A stretch of 64,000 bases of DNA, taken from Streptococcus sanguinis SK1 = NCTC 7863. GTDB lineage: Bacteria; Bacillota; Bacilli; Lactobacillales; Streptococcaceae. The translations under genes were made by a program, and so were the position numbers. Below the pieces are notes generated by a model. It ran no database searches and was not told where the DNA came from. It was given only the letters and a program-made list of their open reading frames with translations. Numbering within the stretch: position 1 is the stretch's first letter; the number at the start of each line of letters is the position of its first letter. Below are positions 30,097-38,189 of the stretch, in pieces. The stretch spans positions 883,963-947,962 of the forward strand of contig NZ_GL878507.1 of NCBI RefSeq assembly GCF_000194945.1, given 5' to 3'.

Positions 30097-32793
30097 TTAA
30101 ATAGCATTCTTATCCATACCTAATTTACGTTGGATGAACTTAACAATTTCAACAATGACAATCATGGCAAAGCTACCAACCAAAACAACTGCCCATTGTG
30201 ACAAGTCCAGCTTAGTCACATGGAAAATCTTTTCCAGTGGATCAATTACAATGGTTGAAATCAATAGGATGAAAGAAACCAGGATAGACCAGTTAAAGGT
30301 CTTAGACTTGAATGGCCCAACTGTAAAGATAGATTGATAAACAGATTTTACATTGTAAGCATGGAAGAGCTGGATGAGGCCAAGCGTTGCAAAGGCCATT
30401 GTCAGAGCATCCGCATGAATAGCCTTGACATCACCGACATGGACGGGATTAGAGATAGCATAACCATAAACCGCCAGAACCAAAGCTCCTTGCAGGACAC
30501 CCTGATAGATGATAGAGCTCATCACTCCGCCTGAGAAGAAACTTGACTTACGACCACGAGGTTTATGATTCATAGCACCAGGCTCAGCTGGTTCAACTCC
30601 CAGAGCAATAGCTGGGAAGGTATCTGTTACTAGGTTAATCCAAAGTAGGTGAACTGGCTGCAACACATCCCAACCAAATAACGTTGCAAAAAATATCGTT
30701 AATACTTCTGCTATATTAGCTGAAAGTAGGTATTGAATAGTCTTTTGAATATTAGAAAATATTTTCCTTCCCTCTTCAACAGCTACGATTATTGTCGCAA
30801 AATTATCATCCGCTAAAATGATATCTGAGGCACCCTTAGATACTTCTGTACCTGTAATACCCATACCAATACCGATATCAGCTGTCTTCAAAGCTGGTGC
30901 GTCATTGACACCATCACCTGTCATGGCTACGACCTTACCTTGGTTTTGCCATGCTTTGACAATCCGAACCTTATGCTCAGGCGAAACTCGGGCATAGACA
31001 GAGTATTGGCCAACAACCTTTTCGAATTCTTCATCAGAAAGCTCATTGAGCTCTGCACCAGTCAGGACATGGTCTTCAGTATCTCCCTCTTCGATGATAC
31101 CCAAGCGCTTGGCAATAGCTTCTGCTGTATCCTGATGGTCACCGGTAATCATAATCGGACGAATACCAGCTTCCTTGGCTACGCGAACAGCTTCTGCTGC
31201 TTCTGCACGTTCTGGGTCAATCATACCGATTAAACCAGTAAAGATTAAATCATTTTCTAGATTTTCAGATGTCAAGTCAGTCGGAACTGCATCAATAATC
31301 TTGTAGGCGCCAGCCAGTACACGCAGAGCTTGGTGAGCCATCTCTGAGTTGTTCGACTTAATCAGCTGTGAAGTAGCATCATCAATTGCTGCAACATCTC
31401 CATCCTTATCACGGGCAACACAGCGTTTCAAGAGTTGATCTGGTGCTCCCTTTACTGCCACAAGGAATTTCCCATCTGGCAATGGATGAACGGTAGACAT
31501 GAGCTTACGGTCTGAATCAAATGGCAACTCAGCTACACGAGGATATTTCTCTAAAAAGGCCTTCACATCATAGCCCTTGTCCAAAGCATACTGGATAAAG
31601 GCTGTTTCTGTTGGGTCACCAATCAGTTTTCCTTCCTGGTCGATCTTAGTATCATTAGCTAAAACAACTGAACGTAAGAGAGGTAGCTCCAAGCCAAGTT
31701 CAATATCTTGTCCAGCTTCATTCAGGACTCCGTCATAAAAGACTTTTTCGACCGTCATCTTATTCATGGTCAGGGTACCGGTCTTATCTGAAGCGATAAT
31801 CTCAGTTGAACCCAAAGTCTCAACAGCTGGAAGCTTACGGACAATCGAATTCCGCTTAGCCAAAACCTGAGTTCCCAAAGCAAGCACGATGGTAACGATA
31901 GCAGGCAGACCTTCAGGGATAGCCGCAACTGCCAAGGCTACAGAGGTCATCAGCTCATCCAATGGATTTTTACCTTGAATGAAGACACCAACCACAAAGG
32001 TCACTGCAGCAATCACCAAGATAGCATAGGTCAGAACCTTAGACAGACTATTAAGATTTTGCTTGAGCGGTGTGTCCGTTTCATCCGCATCCTGCAACAT
32101 ACCTGCGATGTGACCGACTTCCGTATACATCCCTGTATTGACAACCAATCCAACCCCACGACCATATGTCACATTTGAGTTTTGGAAGGCCATATTCAAA
32201 CGGTCGCCAATACCAGCATCTGCAGCTACCTCAACAGTCAAATCTTTCTCAACCGGAACAGACTCACCTGTCAGAGCCGCTTCTTCGATTTTCAGTGAAT
32301 TAGCTTCTAAAAGACGCATATCCGCTGGGACAACGTCGCCGGCTTCCAGTCTAACGATATCGCCAGGTACCAAGTCCTTAGAATCCACTTCTGTGACATG
32401 GCCATCACGCAGGACACGCGCAGCCGGGCTGGACATAGACTTGAGAGCCGCAATCGCTTCTTCAGCCTTGCCTTCCTGATAGACACCGAAGATGGCATTG
32501 ATGATTACGACTGCTAAGATGATCAAAGCATCTGCAATGTCTTCACCACCTGATGTGACAACAGACAAGACAGCTGCTACCAACAAGATGATAATCATCA
32601 AATCCTTAAACTGCTCCAAAAACTTCATTAAGAGAGTTTTTTTCTCCCCTTCCTCCAGTTCATTACGGCCATAATCAGCTAGACGCTTGGCTGCTTCTTG
32701 ACTAGACAAACCTTGCTCTGAAGCGTCCAAAGTTTTGAAAATTTCCTCAGGACTCTGGGTGTAAAAAGCTTGGCGCTTTTGTTCTTTTGACAA
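30097..32793 (-). CDS. mgtA: P2-type cation-exporting ATPase (Mn2+/Ca2+), riboswitch controlled
   Basis: 898 aa from TTG 32793, chosen because GAGGAGGA lies 6-7 nt upstream; a longer frame to 32865 has no such site. Motifs: TGES in the actuator domain, DKTGT phosphorylation site, GDGVNDAPAL hinge, M4 AAIPEGLPA, and M6 INLVTD, matching the SERCA-type N/T/D ligand set. In pneumococcus and Lactococcus the homologues behind a yybP-ykoY riboswitch (MgtA, YoaB) export Mn2+, so Mn2+ efflux is the likely role. The symbol follows the pneumococcal usage; Ca2+ transport cannot be excluded from sequence. Confidence 0.9.
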   Translation of the reverse strand: MSKEQKRQAFYTQSPEEIFKTLDASEQGLSSQEAAKRLADYGRNELEEGEKKTLLMKFLEQFKDLMIIILLVAAVLSVVTSGGEDIADALIILAVVIINAIFGVYQEGKAEEAIAALKSMSSPAARVLRDGHVTEVDSKDLVPGDIVRLEAGDVVPADMRLLEANSLKIEEAALTGESVPVEKDLTVEVAADAGIGDRLNMAFQNSNVTYGRGVGLVVNTGMYTEVGHIAGMLQDADETDTPLKQNLNSLSKVLTYAILVIAAVTFVVGVFIQGKNPLDELMTSVALAVAAIPEGLPAIVTIVLALGTQVLAKRNSIVRKLPAVETLGSTEIIASDKTGTLTMNKMTVEKVFYDGVLNEAGQDIELGLELPLLRSVVLANDTKIDQEGKLIGDPTETAFIQYALDKGYDVKAFLEKYPRVAELPFDSDRKLMSTVHPLPDGKFLVAVKGAPDQLLKRCVARDKDGDVAAIDDATSQLIKSNNSEMAHQALRVLAGAYKIIDAVPTDLTSENLENDLIFTGLIGMIDPERAEAAEAVRVAKEAGIRPIMITGDHQDTAEAIAKRLGIIEEGDTEDHVLTGAELNELSDEEFEKVVGQYSVYARVSPEHKVRIVKAWQNQGKVVAMTGDGVNDAPALKTADIGIGMGITGTEVSKGASDIILADDNFATIIVAVEEGRKIFSNIQKTIQYLLSANIAEVLTIFFATLFGWDVLQPVHLLWINLVTDTFPAIALGVEPAEPGAMNHKPRGRKSSFFSGGVMSSIIYQGVLQGALVLAVYGYAISNPVHVGDVKAIHADALTMAFATLGLIQLFHAYNVKSVYQSIFTVGPFKSKTFNWSILVSFILLISTIVIDPLEKIFHVTKLDLSQWAVVLVGSFAMIVIVEIVKFIQRKLGMDKNAI

Positions 32794-32889
32794 TGTATTC
32801 CTCCTCTTGGCCTCTTTTATTTCTGAACTTTTCTGACCACTACGACTTATCATCTCGAGCCACATCAGTCATATCCAAAAAGTCAGAAA

Positions 32890-33000
32890 CAAAAAAGAGA
32901 CCTGTTTATTAACAAGTCTCGCTATTTCATACAAGGCCGGAAATTTCTTTCGTATTGACGACCTTGTAACGGTTATTCCGTTAGCTACTCCCTTGAGTTA
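32890..33000 (-). ncRNA. yybP-ykoY (Mn2+-sensing) riboswitch in the ATPase leader
   Basis: The minus-strand leader begins about 7 nt after the -10. It contains GGGAGTAGC near its 5' end, close to the family box GGGGAGUA, a helix TAACGG/CCGTTA, a GGTCGTCAATACG segment, and a closing CCTTGTATGAAATAGCGAG, followed by the terminator at 32891-32920. Two distant stems (ACAAGG with CCTTGT) close the fold. The location directly before a P-type Mn2+/Ca2+ exporter is the classic yybP-ykoY context. The fold was read by eye, not computed. Confidence 0.85.
32891..32920 (-). terminator. Riboswitch-controlled intrinsic terminator
   Basis: GAGACTTGTT-aata-AACAGGTCTC stem followed by TTTTTTG on the minus strand, about 100 bases before the TTG start. 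It presumably forms at low Mn2+ and is prevented when metal binds the aptamer. Confidence 0.85.
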
Positions 33001-33006
33001 GAAACT

Positions 33007-33034
33007 ATTATACCAAATTTTCACGCTTTTGCAA
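33007..33034 (-). promoter_or_regulatory. Promoter of the riboswitch/ATPase transcript
   Basis: Minus strand TTGCAA (33034-33029), 16-bp spacer, TATAAT (33012-33007) with an upstream TGG extension. Confidence 0.8.
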
Positions 33035-33078
33035 GGGGAAACATTATGATTTTCAAGAGTTTTCTTGGAGAATAGCAA

Positions 33079-33465
33079 TTAACCCCAGCTAATCTCCATT
33101 TCATAGCTGGCAAAAATCTGCTCTCCATCAACAGTTTTCAGCTGATAATGAAGTTGCAGAACCTGCTTTGTAAAATCAACCTTGTAGAAAGGAGTATCGG
33201 TCACAAACTGCTGCAAGCCCACAGGTGTATGGATGCCAACCAGCGCCTGCCCTTGACTGATGAAGCGCATGATGGACTTGGGCTCAGAAAAGCGCGTCAT
33301 AACCAACTCTTTATCATGAAATTTCAGAACTACTTTCTCTCCTTCTTCATTTTTGTATAGCAGATAATGAAAGTCTCCTTTTTGCGTCCAGTCCGTATCG
33401 TAGACCTGATCGATTAGCTCGGTATGCCCGTCCAGTTGGATGTGATTTTTTATTCTGATTTGCAT
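33079..33465 (-). CDS. DUF1934 (YwiB-like) family protein
   Basis: 128 aa small beta-rich protein, lipocalin-like by family description: RIKNHIQLDG, LLYKNEEGEKVVLKF, MRFISQGQALVGIHTP, YQLKTVDGEQIFASYEMEISW. It matches the DUF1934/YwiB family of unknown function. No signal peptide. The ribosome-binding site is weak (GAGAT region). It is divergent from the HD-domain operon. Confidence 0.82.
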   Translation of the reverse strand: MQIRIKNHIQLDGHTELIDQVYDTDWTQKGDFHYLLYKNEEGEKVVLKFHDKELVMTRFSEPKSIMRFISQGQALVGIHTPVGLQQFVTDTPFYKVDFTKQVLQLHYQLKTVDGEQIFASYEMEISWG

Positions 33466-33565
33466 CTTTATCTCGTTTCTCTTTTTCTTTCCCTATTTTA
33501 TCAAAAAAAGGACAAAATTGCTCTTCTTTCAGTTGCAGCTTTGATTTTTTTCCTACTATGATTTG

Positions 33566-33574
33566 TGGTATAAT
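33566..33574 (+). promoter_or_regulatory. Extended -10 promoter of the HD-Cof-murMN operon, leaderless layout
   Basis: TGGTATAAT ends 6 nt (GGTAGC) before ATG 33581. There is no ribosome-binding site between. Confidence 0.6.
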
Positions 33575-33580
33575 GGTAGC

Positions 33581-34882
33581 ATGATTGAAAAAGTATTTCG
33601 GGACCCGGTTCATAATTATGTTCATGTGGACCATCAGGTTATTTATGATTTAATCAATACCAAAGAATTTCAACGGCTGCGCCGCATCAAACAGCTGGGT
33701 ACTTCCGGCTATACTTTCCACGGCGGGGAGCACAGCCGTTTTTCGCATTGTCTGGGAGCTTATGAGATTGCCCGGCGCATCACCAAGATTTTCAATGAAA
33801 AATACCAATCCAACTGGGACAGCCATGAAAGCCTACTGACCATGACAGCCGCTCTCCTGCATGACTTGGGACACGGAGCTTATTCACACACTTTCGAGCG
33901 CCTTTTTGATACTAATCACGAGGACATTACGCGGCAAATCATCACCAGTCCAGAGACGGAGATTCATCAGGCCCTGGTGCAGGTTTCACCAGATTTTCCA
34001 GAAAAGGTAGCTAGCGTCATCAACCATACCTACCCCAATAAGCAGGTGGTCCAGCTGATTTCCAGCCAAATTGATGTGGACCGGATGGATTATCTCTTAC
34101 GCGATTCCTTCTTTACTGGCGCTTCCTATGGGCAATTTGACTTAACCAGAATTTTACGAGTGATTTGTCCTGTAGAAAACGGCATCGCCTTCAAGCGCAA
34201 TGGCATGCATGCGGTAGAGGACTATGTAGTCAGCCGCTACCAGATGTACATGCAGGTCTATTTCCACCCGGCCAGCCGTGCTATGGAAGTTCTGCTGCAA
34301 AATCTGCTCAAGCGGGCTAAATTTCTCTATCCGGCTCAGAAGGATTACTTTGCGCTGTCATCGCCCAATCTCATTCCATTCTTTGAAAACAGAGTGACTC
34401 TGCAGGATTATCTGGCCTTGGATGATGGTGTTATGAATACCTATTTCCAAGTTTGGATGACTAGTCCAGACAAGATTTTATCTGACCTGGCTCAGCGTTT
34501 TATCAACCGCAAGGTCTTTAAGTCTATCGTCTTCTCTCAGGAAAACGAAGCGCATTTGGATATCATGCGAGACCTAGTTGGACAGGTTGGTTTCGACCCT
34601 GATTACTATACTGCTATCCATCGTAATTTTGATTTACCTTACGATTTCTACCGGCCTGACGTTGAAAAACCTCGGACCCAGATTGAAATCCTACAAAAAG
34701 ATGGCAGCTTAGCAGAACTGTCCAGCCTGTCTCCTATCGTTCATTCGCTAGCAGGGACCAGACAGGGCGATAATCGCTTCTACTTCCCCAAGGAAATGCT
34801 GGCAGAGACCGGACTTTTCAGCGAAAAAAACCAGACCTTTATGCACTATATCAAAAACGACCAATTTACCTACGGAGAATAA
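33581..34882 (+). CDS. HD-domain phosphohydrolase (YwfO/dGTPase-like)
   Basis: 433 aa from ATG 33581. The HD domain has H in EHSRFSHCLGAYEIARR, the HD pair in ALLHDLGHGAYSHTFE, and a downstream Asp in SQIDVDRMDYLLRDS. This motif set is that of the YwfO/SAMHD1-like family, whose B. subtilis and enterococcal relatives hydrolyse (d)NTPs. A longer frame to 33563 would begin inside the promoter. It is first of four genes, with the Cof-type HAD 1 base downstream. Confidence 0.9.
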   Translation: MIEKVFRDPVHNYVHVDHQVIYDLINTKEFQRLRRIKQLGTSGYTFHGGEHSRFSHCLGAYEIARRITKIFNEKYQSNWDSHESLLTMTAALLHDLGHGAYSHTFERLFDTNHEDITRQIITSPETEIHQALVQVSPDFPEKVASVINHTYPNKQVVQLISSQIDVDRMDYLLRDSFFTGASYGQFDLTRILRVICPVENGIAFKRNGMHAVEDYVVSRYQMYMQVYFHPASRAMEVLLQNLLKRAKFLYPAQKDYFALSSPNLIPFFENRVTLQDYLALDDGVMNTYFQVWMTSPDKILSDLAQRFINRKVFKSIVFSQENEAHLDIMRDLVGQVGFDPDYYTAIHRNFDLPYDFYRPDVEKPRTQIEILQKDGSLAELSSLSPIVHSLAGTRQGDNRFYFPKEMLAETGLFSEKNQTFMHYIKNDQFTYGE

Positions 34883-34883
34883 A

Positions 34884-35693
34884 ATGTCTATCAAATTAGT
34901 TGCCGTTGATATTGACGGTACCCTTTTAAATAACCAAAAAGAAATCACTCCTGAAGTCTTCAGCGCTGTTCAGGATGCCAAGGCTGCTGGTGTCAAAATC
35001 GTTATTGCAACCGGCCGTCCTATTGCAGGAGTTCAAAAGCTTCTCGAGGAGCTAGAGCTTAATCAGCCAGACAACTATGTCGTTACCTTCAACGGCGGAC
35101 TGGTGCAGGATACTGTTACAGGTCAAGAATTAATCAAGGAAACACTGACTTATGACGACTATCTCGATATCGAACTGCTCGGGCGAAAATTAGGCGTTCA
35201 CATGCATGCCATCACCAAGGACGGCATTTATACTGCCAATCGCAACATCGGCAAGTACACTGTTTACGAGTCCAATCTGGTCAGCATGCCTATCTTCTAC
35301 CGCACACCTGAAGAAATGACCAATAAAGAAATCGTCAAGTGCATGTATATTGATGAACCGGAAATTCTGGATGCGGCCATTGCTAAGCTGCCACCAGAAT
35401 TAGCCGAAAAATATACACTGGTTAAGTCAGCTCCTTTCTATCTGGAAATTGTCAAAAAAACTGTCAATAAAGGAGCTGCTATCCTTCATCTGGCTGAAAA
35501 ACTTGGCTTAAGTAAGGAGCAGACCATGGCTATCGGTGATGAAGAAAACGACCGCGCCATGCTGGAAGCCGTCGGCTCTCCTGTTGTCATGGAAAACGGC
35601 AAGGAAGAACTCAAGAAAATCGCCAAGTATATCACCAAATCGAACGATGAATCCGGCGTAGCACACGCTATTAGAGAGTGGGTATTAGACTAA
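34884..35693 (+). CDS. Cof-type HAD-IIB sugar-phosphatase (YidA-like)
   Basis: 269 aa. Motif I VAVDIDGTLLNN (D8, D10), motif II ATGRP, motif III K in VKKTVNKGAA, and motif IV GDEENDRAMLEAVG. A large C2B cap lies between motifs II and III. Members dephosphorylate sugar phosphates or nucleotides; the substrate is undetermined. ACGGAGA precedes the ATG. Its stop overlaps the next start by one base (TAATG). Confidence 0.92.
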   Translation: MSIKLVAVDIDGTLLNNQKEITPEVFSAVQDAKAAGVKIVIATGRPIAGVQKLLEELELNQPDNYVVTFNGGLVQDTVTGQELIKETLTYDDYLDIELLGRKLGVHMHAITKDGIYTANRNIGKYTVYESNLVSMPIFYRTPEEMTNKEIVKCMYIDEPEILDAAIAKLPPELAEKYTLVKSAPFYLEIVKKTVNKGAAILHLAEKLGLSKEQTMAIGDEENDRAMLEAVGSPVVMENGKEELKKIAKYITKSNDESGVAHAIREWVLD

Positions 35694-36907
35694 TGTTTAG
35701 TTACAAAATTGGAATTTCAGCTCAGGAACACGACGATTTTGTCACGGCTCATCCACAGGCCAATCTTCTGCAGAGTTCAGCCTGGGCTCAGATTAAGGAT
35801 AACTGGGCCAATGAGCGCTTGGGCTTCTATAAAGACGACCATTTGGTTGCTGCAGCCAGTGTCCTGATTAAACCACTGCCCTTGGGGATGACCATGCTTT
35901 ATATTCCGCGCGGCCCCATCATGGACTATGGTGACAAGGAGCTGCTGACCTTTGTTTTGGCGTCGCTCAAGAAATTTGCCAAGGAGAAAAAAGCGCTCTT
36001 TGTCAAGTTTGACCCTAGCCTCTTTCTAGCAGAAAGCAAGATGGGCGGTGAATTGCAAGACAAGGCAGAGACGATTGAGTTGATTCAAGATTTGCAGCGA
36101 GCAGGAGCTGTCTGGGTCGGACGGACTGAGTCTCTGGACGAAACCATCCAACCTCGCTTGCAGGCCAATATTCATAAAGAAGACTTCAGCGAGGATCTGC
36201 TTTCTAAGAGTACTCGTCAAGCCATTCGTACAGCCCGTAACAAAGGCATTCAAATCCAATTTGGCGGAGCAGAATTACTGGATGACTTTTCAGACTTGAT
36301 GAAAAAGACAGAAAACAGAAAAAACATCCACCTGCGTGGAAAAGACTATTACCAAAAACTCTTGGACACTTATCCTGAGCACTCCTACATCACCTTGTCT
36401 AATATTGATCTAAAGGCACGATTGGAAGACTTGCAGGCTCAGCTGACCAAGACACTTAAAGAAGCAGAGAAATTTACCGAGAAAACCAAGCCTGGCAAGA
36501 TTGAGAATAACCAGCAAGAACAGAAACGCCTCCAGGAAGAGATTGACTTCCTACAGGACAAAATCAGCCAAGGTGCTACTGTCGTTCCCCTGTCTGGCAC
36601 ACTGGTCTTGGAATACGGCAAAACCTCTGAAAATATCTATGCCGGAATGGACGAGGAGTACCGTCGTTACCAGCCTGCCATCATCACTTGGTACGAAACG
36701 GCCAAACATGCTTTTGAGCGCGGAGCGGATTGGCAAAATATGGGCGGAATCGAAAACGACCTCAAGGGTGGTCTCTATAGCTTTAAATCCAAGTTCAATC
36801 CGACCATTGAGGAATTCGCTGGTGAGTTTAACCTGCCAACTAATCCCCTCTACCACCTCTCTAATCTGGCCTACACTCTCAGAAAGAAACTGCGCAGCAA
36901 GCATTAA
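35693..36907 (+). CDS. murM: FemX/MurM-type peptidoglycan branching aminoacyltransferase (first copy)
   Basis: 404 aa. FemABX family: two GNAT-like halves with a coiled-coil hairpin insertion at about 239-292 (DLKARLEDLQAQLTKT ... RLQEEIDFLQDKIS). Early SAWAQIK and late IYAGMDEEYRRYQPA and GADWQNMGGIEND match family positions. In pneumococcus, MurM adds Ser/Ala from aminoacyl-tRNA to the lipid II Lys to start the cross-bridge. Length and the tandem arrangement fit MurM then MurN; amino acid specificity is not readable. The TAATG junction couples it to the HAD gene. Confidence 0.85.
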   Translation: MFSYKIGISAQEHDDFVTAHPQANLLQSSAWAQIKDNWANERLGFYKDDHLVAAASVLIKPLPLGMTMLYIPRGPIMDYGDKELLTFVLASLKKFAKEKKALFVKFDPSLFLAESKMGGELQDKAETIELIQDLQRAGAVWVGRTESLDETIQPRLQANIHKEDFSEDLLSKSTRQAIRTARNKGIQIQFGGAELLDDFSDLMKKTENRKNIHLRGKDYYQKLLDTYPEHSYITLSNIDLKARLEDLQAQLTKTLKEAEKFTEKTKPGKIENNQQEQKRLQEEIDFLQDKISQGATVVPLSGTLVLEYGKTSENIYAGMDEEYRRYQPAIITWYETAKHAFERGADWQNMGGIENDLKGGLYSFKSKFNPTIEEFAGEFNLPTNPLYHLSNLAYTLRKKLRSKH

Positions 36908-36921
36908 AAGAAAGGAAGCCT

Positions 36922-38157
36922 ATGACCTTTAAACTTCTCAACCAAGAAGAATTCATCCAGCATACCTCAGCTAGCTCCCAACGCTCTTTTATGCAGACCG
37001 TAGAAATGGCAGAGCTGCTGAGCAAGCGGGGCTTCAGTACCCAGTATGTCGGCTACACTGACCCGCAGGGACAGGTCGTGGTGTCAGCTGTCCTCTATAG
37101 TATGCCTATGACTGGCGGCCTTCATATGGAAATCAACTGCGGTCCTGTCTCTACTGATGCTCAATACCTGACTCCTTTCTATCAAGCTTTGCAAGCCTAT
37201 GCTAAAAAAGAAGGTGCCCTAGAGCTCATCATCAAGCCCTATGAGACTTATCAGGCCTTTGACAGCAATGGCCAGCCCACATCTGATGAAAAAGTCGAGC
37301 TTATCCAGCAACTGACTGATTTGGGCTTTGACTTTGACGGCTTACAGACAGGCTATCCAGGCGGGGAGCCTGATTGGCATTATGTCAAAGATTTAGCTGG
37401 TCTGACGGAGAAAGACCTACTCAAATCCTTCAGTAAAAATGGAAAGGCGACCGTCAAAAAGGCGAATACCTTTGGCATCAAGCTAAAAAGGCTAGAACGT
37501 GACCAACTCAGCGTTTTCAAAGACATCACAGCTTCTACTTCTGACCGGCGAGAGTACGATGACAAGCCACTAGACTACTATCAAGATTTTTATGATAGCT
37601 TTGGTCAGCAGGCGGACTTTATGACAGCCAGTCTCAATTTTCAGGACTACCTTCAGAACTTACAAAAAGACCAAGAGAAACTGGGCCAGAAAATCCAGAA
37701 ACTGCAGGTTGACTTGGAAAACAATCCTCAATCTGAAAAGAAGCAAAATCAGCTGCGAGAGCTTTCTAGTCAGTTTGACAGCTTTGAAACCCGCAAAGTA
37801 GAGGCCCAAGATCTGATTGACAAGTACGGCGACCAAGACCAAGTCCTGGCTGCCAGCCTCTTTATCTATACCCCCCAGGAAGCAACCTATCTCTTCAGCG
37901 GCTCCTATCCTGAGTTTAATAAATTCTACGCCCCAGCCCTGCTGCAGGAATACGTTATGACCGAAAGTATCAAGAGAGGCATTCCATTTTATAATTTCCT
38001 CGGCATTATGGGAATTTTCGACGGTTCTGACGGTGTTCTGCGCTTCAAACAGAACTTCAACGGCTTCATCGTCCGAAAAATGGGAACTTTCCGTTATTAT
38101 CCTAACCCACTCAAGTTTAAGCTGCTTCGGCTCATAAAAAAAATTCTAAGACGTTAA
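36922..38157 (+). CDS. murN: FemX/MurN-type peptidoglycan branching aminoacyltransferase (second copy)
   Basis: 411 aa FemABX protein. N-terminal half with SFMQTVEMAELL and YVGYTDPQG, a coiled-coil hairpin at about 239-302 (LQKDQEKLGQKIQKLQVDLENN ...), then ATYLFSGSYPEFNKFYAPALLQEY and FYNFLGIMG. In pneumococcus MurN adds the second (Ala) residue of the branch. It starts 14 bases after the first copy with AAAGGAAG upstream. It is last in the operon, followed by a terminator. Confidence 0.85.
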   Translation: MTFKLLNQEEFIQHTSASSQRSFMQTVEMAELLSKRGFSTQYVGYTDPQGQVVVSAVLYSMPMTGGLHMEINCGPVSTDAQYLTPFYQALQAYAKKEGALELIIKPYETYQAFDSNGQPTSDEKVELIQQLTDLGFDFDGLQTGYPGGEPDWHYVKDLAGLTEKDLLKSFSKNGKATVKKANTFGIKLKRLERDQLSVFKDITASTSDRREYDDKPLDYYQDFYDSFGQQADFMTASLNFQDYLQNLQKDQEKLGQKIQKLQVDLENNPQSEKKQNQLRELSSQFDSFETRKVEAQDLIDKYGDQDQVLAASLFIYTPQEATYLFSGSYPEFNKFYAPALLQEYVMTESIKRGIPFYNFLGIMGIFDGSDGVLRFKQNFNGFIVRKMGTFRYYPNPLKFKLLRLIKKILRR

Positions 38158-38184
38158 AAAACCAAGGAAAACCTTGGTTTTTTG
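38156..38184. terminator. Bidirectional terminator between murN and the wall hydrolase gene
   Basis: AACCAAGG-aaaa-CCTTGGTT stem flanked by an A-run and a T-run. Confidence 0.92.
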
Positions 38185-38189
38185 TATGT

